From assembly GCA_022829145.1 (NCBI GenBank), contig CM040746.1:26472832-26536831 (forward strand): a stretch of 64,000 nt of DNA, written 5' to 3'. Under the pieces are notes generated by a model that was given only the letters and a program-made list of their open reading frames with translations, ran no database searches and was not told where the DNA came from. Below are positions 49,997 through 63,855 of the stretch, piece by piece; positions within the stretch are counted from its first letter, which is position 1, and each line of letters opens with the position of its first letter. This DNA comes from Albula goreensis (taxonomy: Eukaryota > Chordata > Actinopteri > Albuliformes > Albulidae). Position numbers and translations under genes: made by a program.

Positions 49997-52078
49997 TCAC
50001 GTGTAGGAATAGTCTATGTCTGGAATGCCTCCTTCCCGGTACCCGCGGTTGGTGCCATAGCCAGTGGTGGCTGCATGGTGGTGGGTGCTCTTGTAAAGGC
50101 TGGTGCCATTGGAGGGGAAGATGGTATGGATGACATAGTCCTCCCGTGGCTTGGGTCGGAGTGGCTGCTGAGCAGCCATGGGTGTCATCTGGAAGCCCGG
50201 ACCCCTGATCTCCAGGATGGAAGTGTCTTTCTTGGTGCCTGATTCAACATAATCATCGTAGTGCTTGCCGCTGCGGGACCCTGCACCACCCCTACTGTAG
50301 GTGGTATGTTCTCGGGTAGAAAGGTACCCAGCGCGGTGCCCATACCAGCAGAAAATACCAAAGATTAGGGCCAGGGACACCAAGGCCGTGGCCCCACCAA
50401 TGATTCCCGCAAGTGGGAGGGCAGTCAGCTGCTCAGAGCCCTGCTCCCCATCAGAGTCTGCACCAGGCTGCCCAGGGTCTGAGGTCTCCGCTTTGGCACA
50501 CACCGGCGTCTCATCTGAGTCTGTGTTAGTGCCTGCAGCACCCTTGCCTGAGCTCCCAACCAGCGGCACCATGCAGATGATGTAGCTGGAGCGGGGCTGC
50601 AGGGCAGTGAGCAGGTATTCACGGCGGTCACCCGGAACCAGAGTCTCTGTGATGGAACCTACAGCAGGACTGGTGCCCAGTCTCAGCCAACTGAGCCGGA
50701 AGGAGGGGGCGGGGTGTGGGGCACGCCAAGTTATATGGATGGTGTCTGGGGTGAGGGGCTTTACTTTGAGGACCAGTGTTTTTCCAACCCCACTGCCTCC
50801 CAGAGGATAGTCCTGACTAGAGTCAGGGAGCCTTAGTCCTGGGCGTTTGGACCTGAGTGTGAAGAGGGAGCCCTGGGGTGGGGGGAGGGTGGTTGAGGTG
50901 GTGGCAACTGGCAGGCCGCCACCTCTTTCCCTCCCCCCAATACTACCCCCTCCCCCACCTTCACATTCCTCCATCTGGCTGGTGAGGTCCCTGAGGGCCA
51001 TACCCCGCACCCTCTCTGGCCCTTGGCAGCTGAGGCCCCGCACGGTGACAGAGGGGCCCCTGGCATGCAGCCAGTCATGTAACCAGCGCAAGTTACAGCC
51101 ACAGTACCAGGGGTTCCCCCGCACCAGCAGCTGTGCCAGGCTGTCCAGGTCCCGGAATAGGCCCCGGGGCAGGGTGGTTAGATTGTTGCCTGACAGATCC
51201 AACTTCTGCAGCCGTCGCATGCCATCCAGTGAGCCCCTGGGCATATGGGCCAGAGCGTTCTCCTGTAGGTAGAGCCGCTGCAGGTGGGCACTGGGCAGGT
51301 TGAGCGGGGGCGTCTGGAGGGAGTTGCGCACTAGTGAGAGCTCGGTCAAGTTAGAAAGACGGGAGAAGGTGTCATCTGCGATACGTTGATTAGCAAGCAG
51401 GTTCCCATCCAGCACAAGGCGACGCAGTGAAGCCAGGCCCCGGAAGGCGTGGGTAGGGATGGTGGAGATGCGGTTGTCATCCAGCCGCAGCTCCTCCAGA
51501 GAAGATGGGAGCCCAGATGGAATGCTTGAGAGGTGGTTGCGGGAGAGGAAGAGAAGGCGTAGACGTGGGTTGTCTGCAAAGGCCTGGTCTTCGATGCTGA
51601 CAGTAGAGACGGAGTTGTCATCCAGATGCAGTTTCTCCAGCAGTGGCAGGCGGGCCAGTGCAGACCGAGGCAAGCTCCGAATGTTGTTGTCCTGCAGGTG
51701 GAGCTCACGCAAAGAAGGAGGCAGGTGCATGGGAAAATCGTCCAGCTCATTGTCATAAAGGTACACCACCTGTACAGTCATTCGCCGCTCCAAAGAGGTG
51801 GGGAGCCCAGCATTGTCGATGCGGTTGTTCTGTAGATAGAGGACAGAGGCCGAAAATGGCAATGGTGGGATGATGCTCAGTCCCCGGTCATTGCAGTAGA
51901 CAAAGCCCTCATCACACCGGCATGCCGTGGGGCAGACTACATCACCCTCCCCCTCTTGGGCAGCCTCCGCAGCGGCAGCAGCGGCAGCTGCCAGCTCCAG
52001 CATCTCAGCCAACAGTGTCAGGCAAAGGAGGAGCAGGAACAGCCAGTCACGGAGCTCTGCCACACCTTCAGGAGCCAT
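49997..52078 (-). CDS. flrt1: Fibronectin leucine-rich transmembrane protein 1, nested in macrod1
   Basis: A single coding exon of 693 codons, as usual for FLRT genes. It is a type I membrane adhesion and guidance receptor; the family binds latrophilins and UNC5 and modulates FGF receptor signalling. Order: signal peptide ([13 protein letters not shown]), an eight-alanine tract (30-37), LRRNT from Cys49 ([11 protein letters not shown]), about ten leucine-rich repeats (e.g. [28 protein letters not shown]), LRRCT ([16 protein letters not shown]), a Gly-rich insert ([10 protein letters not shown]), an FN3 domain, one transmembrane helix (about 555-577) and a cytoplasmic tail ending [10 protein letters not shown], identical to my recollection of human FLRT1. 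The start at 52078 precedes ELRDWLFL, matching human DLRDWLFL. CAG at about 52084 just upstream could be a 3' splice site from a distant 5' UTR exon. It lies on the strand opposite macrod1. Confidence 0.97.
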   Translation of the reverse strand: MAPEGVAELRDWLFLLLLCLTLLAEMLELAAAAAAAAEAAQEGEGDVVCPTACRCDEGFVYCNDRGLSIIPPLPFSASVLYLQNNRIDNAGLPTSLERRMTVQVVYLYDNELDDFPMHLPPSLRELHLQDNNIRSLPRSALARLPLLEKLHLDDNSVSTVSIEDQAFADNPRLRLLFLSRNHLSSIPSGLPSSLEELRLDDNRISTIPTHAFRGLASLRRLVLDGNLLANQRIADDTFSRLSNLTELSLVRNSLQTPPLNLPSAHLQRLYLQENALAHMPRGSLDGMRRLQKLDLSGNNLTTLPRGLFRDLDSLAQLLVRGNPWYCGCNLRWLHDWLHARGPSVTVRGLSCQGPERVRGMALRDLTSQMEECEGGGGGSIGGRERGGGLPVATTSTTLPPPQGSLFTLRSKRPGLRLPDSSQDYPLGGSGVGKTLVLKVKPLTPDTIHITWRAPHPAPSFRLSWLRLGTSPAVGSITETLVPGDRREYLLTALQPRSSYIICMVPLVGSSGKGAAGTNTDSDETPVCAKAETSDPGQPGADSDGEQGSEQLTALPLAGIIGGATALVSLALIFGIFCWYGHRAGYLSTREHTTYSRGGAGSRSGKHYDDYVESGTKKDTSILEIRGPGFQMTPMAAQQPLRPKPREDYVIHTIFPSNGTSLYKSTHHHAATTGYGTNRGYREGGIPDIDYSYT

Positions 52079-55000
52079 AGTGCTGACGGAGGCCCTTTAC
52101 CCCCACTGGCTCTTTCTTGTTTTAGGTTGACCCCACCCCCTCACACTTTGGGGGTGACAACACCGACTGAGATGCTGTTGATTAGTTTGATCAGGGGACC
52201 ACGTTGCTGCTTCTGTATATCCCTCTCACCCCTATAGAGAAGAAAGGAGGGAGAAAAGAATGTTATTTGGAATACTTGCTCATTGAGTGAACAGTGCAGT
52301 AAAAGGCAGGGCAACTGCGTCACCTGAAGCTTCAAAATCCTGTTGGCATTCATATCTTCTTTTAATTACCTAATTGCTTTTGAACCCATTATTTTGGTCA
52401 GAATTTAAATTAGCTGTCCTAATCCTTTTTGCTCCAAACAAATTCACCATTAGCGCCTGTTGTATGAGCACATGTGTGGTTGGGTGCAGTTCTGTATGAC
52501 ACTGTGTTTATGTGGGCAGTGTGCTACATTAGTGTGCGTTTGTCAGCGGGGAGGAAGTGACAGGGCAAGTGTGTGAAATTGAACGGCTGGGCAAATGACT
52601 CTGTCAAGCAGCTCAGATTATGTGGGTCACTCCTTTCAAGCGAGAGACAGAGGGAAAGTGAGAGTGTGAGGGTGGGAAAGAAAGGGGGAGAGAGTAACAG
52701 AAGGGGGATTATAAAACATATGGAAATGTGATTCTCAGCATTAAGCAGGTGTTGGAGAGAATACCACACACACTCATTCTCTCATATAGATACACCAACC
52801 ACACTCATTCTTCTTCATCAGAGAAACTGTCACACTGCTATTGTTACACATAAACATATATATCAAAGGGAGGACATGGTACTACTTTTGTCCAGGTCCA
52901 TGTTCAATTAAATACAGCATACACAGCAGGTGCATTTTAAAATTAGATTTTGAGTCCTTCTTTGACAAGATCCTCTAATTACCAAAAAAAAGTTGCTCCT
53001 CATCAGTTACAGTATGTTGCAGTTAGTGCTGTTGTTAAACACTGCAGTTAAAATAAAAGTGATTTGTTCAGAGTTGCACCCAGGACGATTTTACACATTA
53101 ATTTGCTTGTCCAGTTTTGTTTTTTTCTGCAGTTTTAATCTTGCATTTATGTTGTAATGTGTTGTATTTGATACAGATTTCGATGTGGGTGGATGTGATT
53201 TGCAATCTTGTAAATATGGCAACTAAACAAATGAAGAGAAATAGATTGCGGTTGGGGGACCACTGAATTTTGAGCTTAGTATTCAAGTCAAAATGCATCT
53301 TATCACATAGATATCTTCCTTTTCATTTCAATTTTGTGTTCCTAAAACTTTAACATTTTCAGGTTATTGTAAAAGAGAATATCAGGTCCCAATCAGGATT
53401 AAACACATAAATACTGATGTGTCCCTATGTGTACCTCTTCTTGTGACAGACCTTGAAATTATAATATCCCTTATTTAAGAATTAATATTCCTATAAGGGA
53501 TCAAACACAATTGATCCTTATGGTGAGAGAGGACAGAATACAGAGAACCTGAAATGAATTGAACTGAAGAGAAAGGACTGGAATCTCCTGAGTGGCATTC
53601 TCCAAGCCTTGGTTTTTTTTTATAAAGGAGTATGTTTCCTAAAATGAAAAGCACTACCTTCACATGCAGCGTATCACAAGGAGGAGGGAGCGTGTAAGTC
53701 CAATGCTCATGAAATTGCCTCTGTGCATTGATATTGGAGTGTGTGCCCCAGCCCTCCAGGCTACAGCTGTGGTAGAGGGGTTAATGTGTTTGGATCACTG
53801 AGCGCAGGCAGACATTGGGGCTGGCTCACCCTGGGCTGCAGAGACCGTCGCCTCAGGCAGTGTATGCAAAGCAGCTCTTTAGTTAGAGTCGCCTCCCATG
53901 CAAAGCTAATAGGACATGCCAATATTGGAAATTGTAGGAGAGCAAACTGCGATGTTTATTTACAGCCAGCAGTAGAGGCTGGAGGGAGGTCTGAGTTTGC
54001 CTGCATGTATGGTTTGTTGCTATATTTAAATGCTTTGGCGATGGTGGTTTGATTTCCATGCCAGAGAATCTTCCTTGGAAGGTGTGAGAGGCTAGAATGG
54101 AGAGTCAGAAATGGAGACCAGATGTAGGAGACAGGGGACTGGAGATAAATTATGTTGGTTGGATGAGAGGAGCCCAGAAAGTGAGGAATTAGAGAGGAGA
54201 TAAATGAAGTAAGAAGGAAATCGATACAAGCGAAACAGAATTTCCCCGAAAAAACCATTATGAGTGACGGTGTAAAGTTTGCTTGTCCCGCTTAATTTGG
54301 CTCAACTAACTGGAATCTGTTAAATTCACTCTGGGGTGGATCACAGCTTGATTATCCACGAGAAGTCATCACTGATGATTTGATGCTAATTACATTCTTT
54401 TCAAGAGCTGAGTTAAACTGAGTCAGATGAAGGGTGAGGGCAGTCCCCCAAACCCCCTGCATAAGCTTTAAATCAGTTAGGTATCAGGCGGCTGTTTTGG
54501 ATTTGTTCAGTTGTTTAATCCAGCTAAAGAGAAATTTATAAATTAAGCCCCAAAATTATGGCAATTTGAGGAATTTCCAGTCACCTAACACTTCTCGAAA
54601 TGAAATGTACTGACGCAAGATGGGGCGACAAAGTAAATAATATAGAAACACAGACTATATACAAAATTCTCACCCTATAAATAAAACCAGAGCATTGTCC
54701 AGAAAAAAAGCAGGTGTGGGGAAAAAATCCACCTGAAGTCATAATCGCGAAATAACTAACTTTGTGCCAAACACATGAGAATTCTCTAGCATTCGGCGGA
54801 AATGCCCATCTGTAAATATATTGCTCAGCCATGCATTTTAGATAGAATGGCTCTCTACTTTAGAGGATATCATTTAGATATTGTTAATTATATTAAAAAT
54901 ATTAAAATATATATTTTTTTCACTTTCGATTTTGGATAATTACCGCGTATAATTGGTAAGATTCAGCTTTACTAGCCGACCGACATTCGAGCATCAAATG

Positions 55001-58000
55001 TCGTATAACCAGTCATGACTGAATGAATCTCAGTAACCCTGTAGCCAATCTTTGATTGGTTTAATTGTGTTTTACTACTGATGAACTAATCCGTAGTTCA
55101 CAGATAACACACAGGGTTTGAATTGACTTATTTCTTATACATCACGTGTTGAGAAAGCTATTTAAACTATCACTGTAAATAACATTATAACATATTATTC
55201 ATACGTTAGCTTTCTATATTATTTCAAATGACATTAAACATTTTCATAAATACCCATACCCAAAGTATTTGCACTGCTGTTAGTCCAGTTTTGGGAAATG
55301 TAGTCCACGTTTCTCCGTGTAATGATCGCCAGTTTGTTTAAAAAAAAAAAAAAAAGACAGAAAATAACTTAATCCATTTAGGACCCAAATACAGACGTGT
55401 CCGTTAATACAAAAAAGTCCTTGGAAGTGGTGAGCGTTCAATCTTTTACATTCGTGTCGGACATCGCATACAGCAGTTACATATTTTGAAGTGGTGTCTG
55501 ACCTCGTTTCTGTTTTTGCGTGTTTGGGTTGATGCTGAAGAGAGGATGCAAATTGCTGTCCTCTGTTCAGCTCCTCCGCCCCCGTCATCTGTCCCTCTTC
55601 TGCCCCGCTCCCTTGCAATAGTCCTGTCACACTTACAAGTTGATTCTGCCTGGTCCTTATAACCTGTTTATCTAACTAGGTCCGTTTGTTTTTGGATTTG
55701 TGCAACCTATGAGTCTTATACATGCGAACATTTTTGACGTAAGACCAAAGAGCAAGGGTCATGAGATTCTTTTTCCATCCACAGCCGCTTTTAACATTCA
55801 GAGACATTGTAAGTAGATAAGTAGTTAGTGTTTTAGTAAAATTGTCACTCTATTTCACATTACATGGCAATTAATTATTGACTTTAATTATCCAATTAAT
55901 TATTGTACATTTTATTTTGGATTATAGGAACTATATTGTAAAGTTAGGTTGTAATCACAAAGGGAAGTTTGAAAGTATATGCATATTTTTGAAAGAGGTT
56001 TATCTTTTCGGTGAATAAGATGAAATCTCTGATAAACGGGGTTTTTTCTGACTTTTTCATTACTGCACAAATATTGTAGCTGACCACACAACAGGTATGC
56101 TTTCACCATTTAGAATATGAGCAACAATGACAAAACTGATTTTTGGACGGACTCTCTTAAATTATATCATATTAAGTGCTATAATTTGTTTACTTTCATG
56201 TTACTTTGTTTGACCAGAGATCCATGGCAAACAAAAATCAAAAGGAACTGGCGTGTGTGTCCTTTAAAAGTCTTGACAACTCACTCCTCCTTTACCTCTC
56301 TCTCTCCCTCTACATATTCAGCCAGTAAAAGTATCCAAACTGCAGCATCTCATATGGTTTCTTGCCCCATTTCTACATGCTTTGCTCATTTACGATTTTC
56401 TCCCTGCCGTGTAGACAATCATCCATCTCTGGTTCTTCAATATTCCTCATGTATACTTCCTATTCTTTTATAATTTATTTAAATTTCCAATTGCTGTTAT
56501 TTTGTCTGTGTATTTCTGTCCTTTCCTGCATGAAAGGTAGCGACTCCCTTTCCTATCCTCATTTTTGTCTTTCCTCAAGCATTCTCTCTAATCTATTTCA
56601 CATATCTGTCCCCCTTTGTTCATTCTTCTTTTTTTCTTTGTTCATCTTTCTTTTTTCCCTCATCTGCCTTGTTCTCTCTCCTTGCACTCTTTACTTTCTC
56701 TGAAATTACTCGTGTTTCCCAGTAGGTTTCACGTTCGTCTCACCCACTCATTTGATCAGTAAAGTACCAGAATTCTTCTGAACTGTATACCTAAAGTGCT
56801 ATTTAAAGATGAAAATTTTATAAATTGAAAACACAGCACATAACAGAAAGAGCACAAATCAGGACAGGACTTGGCTTGGAGTTTCTGTGCGCCTGTTCAT
56901 GGTGGGGGCACTGGTGCTGTCTTACCAGTCAGCAGAACTGGACTCTCCGGCTGTCCCTTGGATCAGCAGTCCTGATACACGTGGGATTCACACTCCGGCT
57001 TACTCTCTGGGGCTGAAAAATCCCCCACCGGTCTTTCTGTCTGTGTTAGCAAGTGTCCAGGTCCTCTCCAGGGGCAGCACAGGAGAATCAGTCACTTCAA
57101 TCTCTGAGAGAAGCATTGCATCACAGGTTTTCCTTTTGGTTTATCCCATCACAATCCCTGCAGCAAACTCCCTGGCCAACTCCCCCCCACTTAGAGTTGG
57201 CGATCGCAGAAAGGACAGCCTCATTCCACCCGTTCCCTCCAGATCCAGGCAGTAAAGGGGGGAGGGGTGTAAGAGATGGATACAGTTGTGATATTTAATT
57301 AATAAAGGCTGGTATAACTTTGGAATGTTGTCTCAGGTCACCGTATTAAATATTGAGTAATTCAGTTATCAGTTTAAGCAAATTCAGACACTTCTTCCTG
57401 CACTGCTTTCTCCTAATTCCATGAGTTCTTATTGGTATTGTGAGGAACTTAGTTTGCAGCGCACCTGATCCATCTGCCCCCTATCAAATCTGTTGTTCTT
57501 TTTCGCTTTTTTTGTTGGAACCATGAAAACAATTGGCAAAATTAAAAGTTCCTTGAACAGATACCCCAAAGGAGCCAGTACATTTCCAGTTGGATGCTCA
57601 GATGCTTGACTGGACCATTCTTCTCTTAGTTGTGGTGAAACTTAATGGAACTTATGACTCAAGTTAGAGAGTCTCTTGATGCTCCTCTTCCATACATTGC
57701 CTGTCATCACATCCAGATAGCACCACCCTGTGGAGGAAACCATAAAGGTGGCATTAGTGAGGGTTTGTGTTTTTCAAATGGGGCAAAAATGCAAACAAGG
57801 TTCAGTAGGGGTGATGTGCATTTCAGTGCCCAAACCCACCTCCATTTTACAGTTCACTGTGAGACCCTTATGTAAGTGCCATCCATTTTGGCTCTAAGGC
57901 AGAAACACCACACTGGCTTCCAGTGAGGCTGTGTTGAAGTTTTTCCCCCACCAAATGCAGCTGATTTACACCCAGGAGTTTTATATTAAATGTCTCCTCC

Positions 58001-58315
58001 GAGCTCAATCACCAGACAGCTTTATTATTCTTCTCCAGCAGAATCTGTGCCCAGGAACCCCTGGAAACCATATTATTGATAAATAACTGGTTGTGCGGAC
58101 AATACTGATGAAACTAAAATGAATCGCTTGTGATGACACTATCCCAGATGAAGATGCAGAAACCGTTTCAATAAAGCTTTCACTCACAGGAGCACATACA
58201 CACAGGAATATTTGTGAATATTCAAAGCAGAAAAACCAAGCAATCCCTAATCAAATAAAATCCTATAGAAATCCCTGCATACTTGTGGTTCTGATGGCAT
58301 GTTTACCTATCTTTT

Positions 58316-58433
<118 letters not shown>

Positions 58434-61400
58434 AGACATACATACAGACATATCTTACATTTACATAATGGTCTGCAGATTTCATTAAATCTCAGTCACA
58501 TATTTTCAGCGTAACAAACAAAAACTGCTTTGACTCAAAGAAAAATTAAACTCTCCACACATTTCAGGAGAATGGAACAGGGGCCTTTAAAGCAGAGAGA
58601 GGGGTGTGGGTGCGTGCATTAGGCACAAATGGGAGAGAGAGCGGAGTGTGTGCTGTATACAAAAAAGGATTCCTTTCTCTCGCTCTCTCTCTGCGCCCAT
58701 TTCTCAACCTACCCGACCCTCAGACGATTACACCATCTGAATCCACTGGCCTTCTCTTTCCCTCTTTTAGTCTCCCTCCTTCTCTTTTATCATCTATGTG
58801 TCCATCTTCCCTTCCTTCTCTATATTTTTCCACTTGCTTCTGAGCAGCTCTTTAATAAAAGCAGCTTAATGGCTTTTCTGACATGACCCTGAATTGAGGG
58901 AACAAGCAACAGAAGATGTTGAGCGATAAGTGGTAATACACTGCAGAGACCATTTTTTTTTAAACACACCTTTTTTGAAACCCTGTGGCAATGAGTAAGG
59001 ACTGAACACAGTTCACAAGGTATTCATTCCCATTGTATGTTGGAATAAATGTTATTTTGGAAGCTACAGTACAGGGACCTTTATTTGTCAGCAAAATCTG
59101 CTCTAGGATTGGTACATTGATTTAGCCAAGGGGGTACTGTAAAGATTCCAGATGAGTGAACTGTGCGTGAGTGCGTGCGTGTGTGTGTGTGTGTATGTGC
59201 GCCTCTGTGCTCATGTGCGTGCATGTGTATACGTGTGTGCAACTCCACATCAGCTTGCATGTGCGAGTGTGCGTGTGTCTGTGTCGAACTGTTTAACTAA
59301 CCAGCACACGTACCCTCCCCATCTCAGCCTTTCAATTTCTCATTTAGGGAGGGAGAGAAGCAGAAAGAGAGAGGCAGATGGAGGGAAGAGGGAGGGGCAA
59401 TGGAGGGAGATTTATGAACCAATTGGAATGTAATTTGGAGGCAGAAATTACTGTCAGACCAAGCAAGGTTTAAATTCAGTGGAGCCTGAATTCACACACC
59501 GACAGACACAGAACGACTGACCAACTGACGGACGAGCTTGCTGCACATTTTGCTTTACTGTTTCCTGAATGTGTGTGTTTGTATGCGCAAGCATGCCTTC
59601 GGTTCTGTGTGCGTGTTCTGTATCTCTGGGCAAATTGCTCGGTGGCTTTTGTGTTCATTGAATATATTTGTGAAAACGTGCGTTTGTGTGGTATGAGCGC
59701 TGTGTTTGTGTGAGTGTGTGCGTCTCCTTGAGTGTGTATGTTAACACATCTGCATCTGTCTCTGTGTGTCGGTAGGTAACTGCTGCCCTGGGACAACAAG
59801 TCAACAGCAGGCAGTAAAATGTGAAGATGTGCCAGTTTTATAGCCAAGTGTTTATTAGCTTGTTCTATTATCAAAATAAGTCATACGCCCTAACTGTACC
59901 TCCTCCTCTCCATAATCTCTCCCAGAGAACGTATCCTTATCCGCAAGTTCATCCACAACGTCCTAGTCTGTTTACAGCAGGGAACACTCAGACTACAGTT
60001 AAAAAAAAAAAAAGCTTAAAGGCAAGCCCAGGAAAATAGCCGTTAGAGTTGAATAGATACTCTTTGGGAAATTGTGTAGCGGCATGGCGTGCCACTGTAG
60101 AGTGCACTCTACTCTCCTGGTAGAAGTGCTGCAGTGTCATATCCACGTCACACACTCTGTCAGCACGCAGTGAATCAACTCAACCTGTTCTCCCTACGGA
60201 TGCACCAGGTCAGCGTATCTCTCTCTCAAGTGCAATGCATCGGCCTCTGCATCTCAGCTGAGTGACTCCAACCACGCGTTCTCCTCAGGCACGTGGGAGT
60301 CGTGTTCTGCAGATCATGTTTGCTCAGGTGATGGAGGTGGCTCTGACACCTCGGAGAAGGTTGCCTTCGCGCTCGGATGAGTGATACACGCGCGGCCTTT
60401 TCATGGCGTTCATTCAGAGTCCCCGAACAGGCAGCGTGCGCAACACTGGGGTTTAACCGCTGACTGACAAGTCCAGAATAAGCAGAGGTGGTTTAATAAT
60501 TTATTAAACAAAGCCAGTTTTGTCAATACATTCCCTGAATAATTTATTTAAGAGGAAATAAATGATTAATTTACAATGTGAGAAAAGACATTTTATGTCA
60601 GGCTTGAGAGGGCAAACAAAAGGCATTTTCCACATATATGTAAGCCTGTGTGCCAGTTTTCTGCTCATATGCACGATGGTAAAACAGCTTTGTGGAGAGA
60701 CAGTCCACTCTGACACTAGATTTGTAGGTCCAAGTCCCCTGCTGAGTGGAATCCAGGGCTTGGGAGAATTTGCCCTGTTGCCTTGCGCTGTGCAGTGATG
60801 GATGGGAGTATTTGCCCCTCAGTGGGCATCCTGTTCAGCATGCACACTTCACTGGGAAGGGAAACCAGGACGTGCCTCTGACCCTATGGGACATCAAGAG
60901 GCGGATGCAGCCTCCATAATATTTTGCAAGGGATTTCAAAACAAAATAATTAACTTTTAATTATCTTTAAATTAAATTTATTCATATGAGGACAGGCGAG
61001 GGAAGAATATCCCAGAACATTCAAAGGCACATTAATACTACACAGTATAACGTTAATACCTGAAGCCCTAGCTTGCAATCTATTTTTGTCATTACAAGTG
61101 AAAATTGGATGTCTAGCCCACAGAATTGTGCAATGTGTTACATTTTATATGTGTGCAAAGGTTTGAATGTTTGTTTGCCACTATGATTTGATATTAATTA
61201 GGCACGGTAATCAGGACCGAGACCAAGAATCGAAAATGGAAGAAGACACAAATGCAGACCCTGAAGGATGTGACTAGACTTTTAAGCCTGTGACACACAG
61301 AACCCATTCAGGGAGAAAGCAAGGGATGAAGGAGAGGAATAGAAGAGGTGAAGAGAGAAACTTGAGAAAGTAGAGGATGACTGTAAGGCACTGATTCTCC

Positions 61401-63745
61401 CTCTCTGTCTCTCTCCCTTTCTCTCTCTCTCGCCCCCAGCCCTCCCAGTAAATAGCATCAGTCCTAACAAGAAAGCTTTTAGCGGGGTTAATTAAGAGAC
61501 ACCCATATGCGGCGCGACACACAATTTATTCTCATTTTTCTCTTTGCTCCCTCCCTCACTCCATGTCTCAGAAGAACGCTACCATTTTCTCTTGAGCAAA
61601 CATTGCTCCGTTTCGCCTTGACAGAAGTCTCCCTTCCTCCCCACATCATTCCAGCTTCCTTTATGGTCATCAACGGACATTTCTTGATAACCTTCTCCTT
61701 TCCCCTATCCCTTCATTCACCCTTCCTTTATGACATCCGTTTACCCATTCTTCACCTCAATTTATGAATGCTTGTACCCAGGAGGGAAGAAAGAGAAAAG
61801 TAGAGTTTTCAAGGAATAAAAAAGGAAAGACATTGCAAGAGGAAGTTTCTTTTAACCATGAGTGAGCCAGGAAAGATGGATGAGGAGTGAAGAGAGAGTA
61901 GAAGCAGGGGAAGGAAAAGAATGGAACATAAGAAAAAACAGGAGGAGAAAAAGGATAGAAGGGTAGGGAGGGAAGGACAAGGAAGCATAAGTGGAATTAC
62001 AGCATAAACAGAGCAAGCGAGGGGGAGCTTTTTAAATATTCATTTTGGTGACGGAGCACTAATTAACAGTACAGGGTACATTATTAGTTGATTAAATTTT
62101 TTTACTGGCAGTTTAATGGCTGTGTCTGCAGCCCCAGGAGAGAAGGGGGGGCATCGTTAAACCTGTCACTGGCTGAGTTCTGTGTACCATGCAGTATCCA
62201 CACACAACTGCGCACACATTGCTGTACACACATTCATTTACTGAGTGTATTGTATGTATAGTGCTCTGCTGGGATGGTGGCTATTTCATCTGTGGGGAAT
62301 ACTCAAAAACAAACAGAATTTATTACCTCACTGCAACATACTTCACTATGCAGATGTACATTAACACTGGTTATATAGACACAGATACTGGCAATACACT
62401 TTACAATCATACACTGACATTGCTATGCACAAAGATAATAAACATGAAAAAATATGCACTGACATCACTTTCATAATTATGCCATTATGCAGACTGCTGT
62501 GTACAAACTGCAGCATAAACATGCATGTAAACACTGATAATCAAGACACTTGACTCATATACACTTATACACTTTCTTTCACATGTTAAAGTGTACAGGG
62601 CAAGATACAATAAGTATTAAAATGCACAGCTTTAAACCAATACTATAACCAACACAGCAAGCACCCAGACAAATTGCATTCATTCCCTCCACTGACTCCA
62701 AGGAACATTGTTTGTTGAACCACAATACCAATCACTGTGGCTCTTGTTCTTTTCAACTCCTGTTCTAAAAAGCCAATCACCAGCTTCACTATCCTACAAC
62801 TCAGCCTTGTCCTCTAGAACCTAGAGGCTTTTCTGGACCGAGTTTGCAGTAGTAACATAACAAACCCTGGCATCTGTTTCAGGGTTAGGCTGCACCATTC
62901 CCTTTATTCCTGCCCTCTATGTCAGTGTGTTGTCAGTGAAGGCATTGAGATAACCTTTTCTAACTAAAATGTGTCAGTCTGTCTGTTTTTAACATGTGAC
63001 AGAACTGCTGATGCTTCCAGCTGCTGCTTGATAAAAACACCAGTCAGAACGTGAAAATGTCATTCAGGGTCGAGTTTCAGGAGTTCTAAACACAGTCACG
63101 ACAAACGTCTGATTGTTACGATGGAAACTGGAACAGGGGACCCATTAGCTAGTCATTTAATGAAAATAAAACACTCATTGCCTCCGGCCACACAAGATAT
63201 CAATACAGGACTGCAAACAGCATGTGCTGCTAGCTGGCTAGCTACCCATTACATTAATATGCATGGCAACCTAGCTAGCTAAGTCCAGATCAATTGATGA
63301 AGGATACAGTATGTCCCATAATTTTTTCCAGTTACAAGTTATTATACAGCATAGTATTGAACTTTCTGAATATAGGCTAGTTTGAATAACCTTCATAACA
63401 TTTTAGGAAAATATACAAATGTAGAATCACTGCAGTGGATAACTGTGTACAAGAATGAGAGTTGTGCAGCATTAGAATTGCTTAGTCTACTTTGTCAGAA
63501 AATGGAAATAGTGCCAGAACCATGTTCCCATGAGCTCTAGGAGCAAAGCTTTTATATTGCTGCCTGTGGCCTTGGTTACAGTGTACAATTTCTACGATGA
63601 AATTTGGATGAATTTCAATATTGCTTTTGATCACTACACCCTTATGCATTTTCAACAATAAACCCGAGTTTCGATGAGCAACTTTGCTCAATGGGTCAAC
63701 TACATGCTAGCGAACACTGTGTACTGACAGTATTGCCACATTGAC

Positions 63746-63855
<110 letters not shown>

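Noticed and set aside
50301-52237. Plus-strand and alternate minus-strand frames over flrt1
   Set aside because: Shadows of the GC-rich flrt1 coding exon.
55280-55630. 116-codon minus-strand frame upstream of flrt1
   Set aside because: Contains a poly(Phe) run from a T/A homopolymer and no known domain; it might overlap a flrt1 5' UTR exon but cannot be called coding.
56887-57255. 122-codon plus-strand frame
   Set aside because: Begins with a plausible hydrophobic stretch but matches no family I know and lies within the macrod1 intron without splice sites. A BLASTp hit or RNA-seq support would change this.
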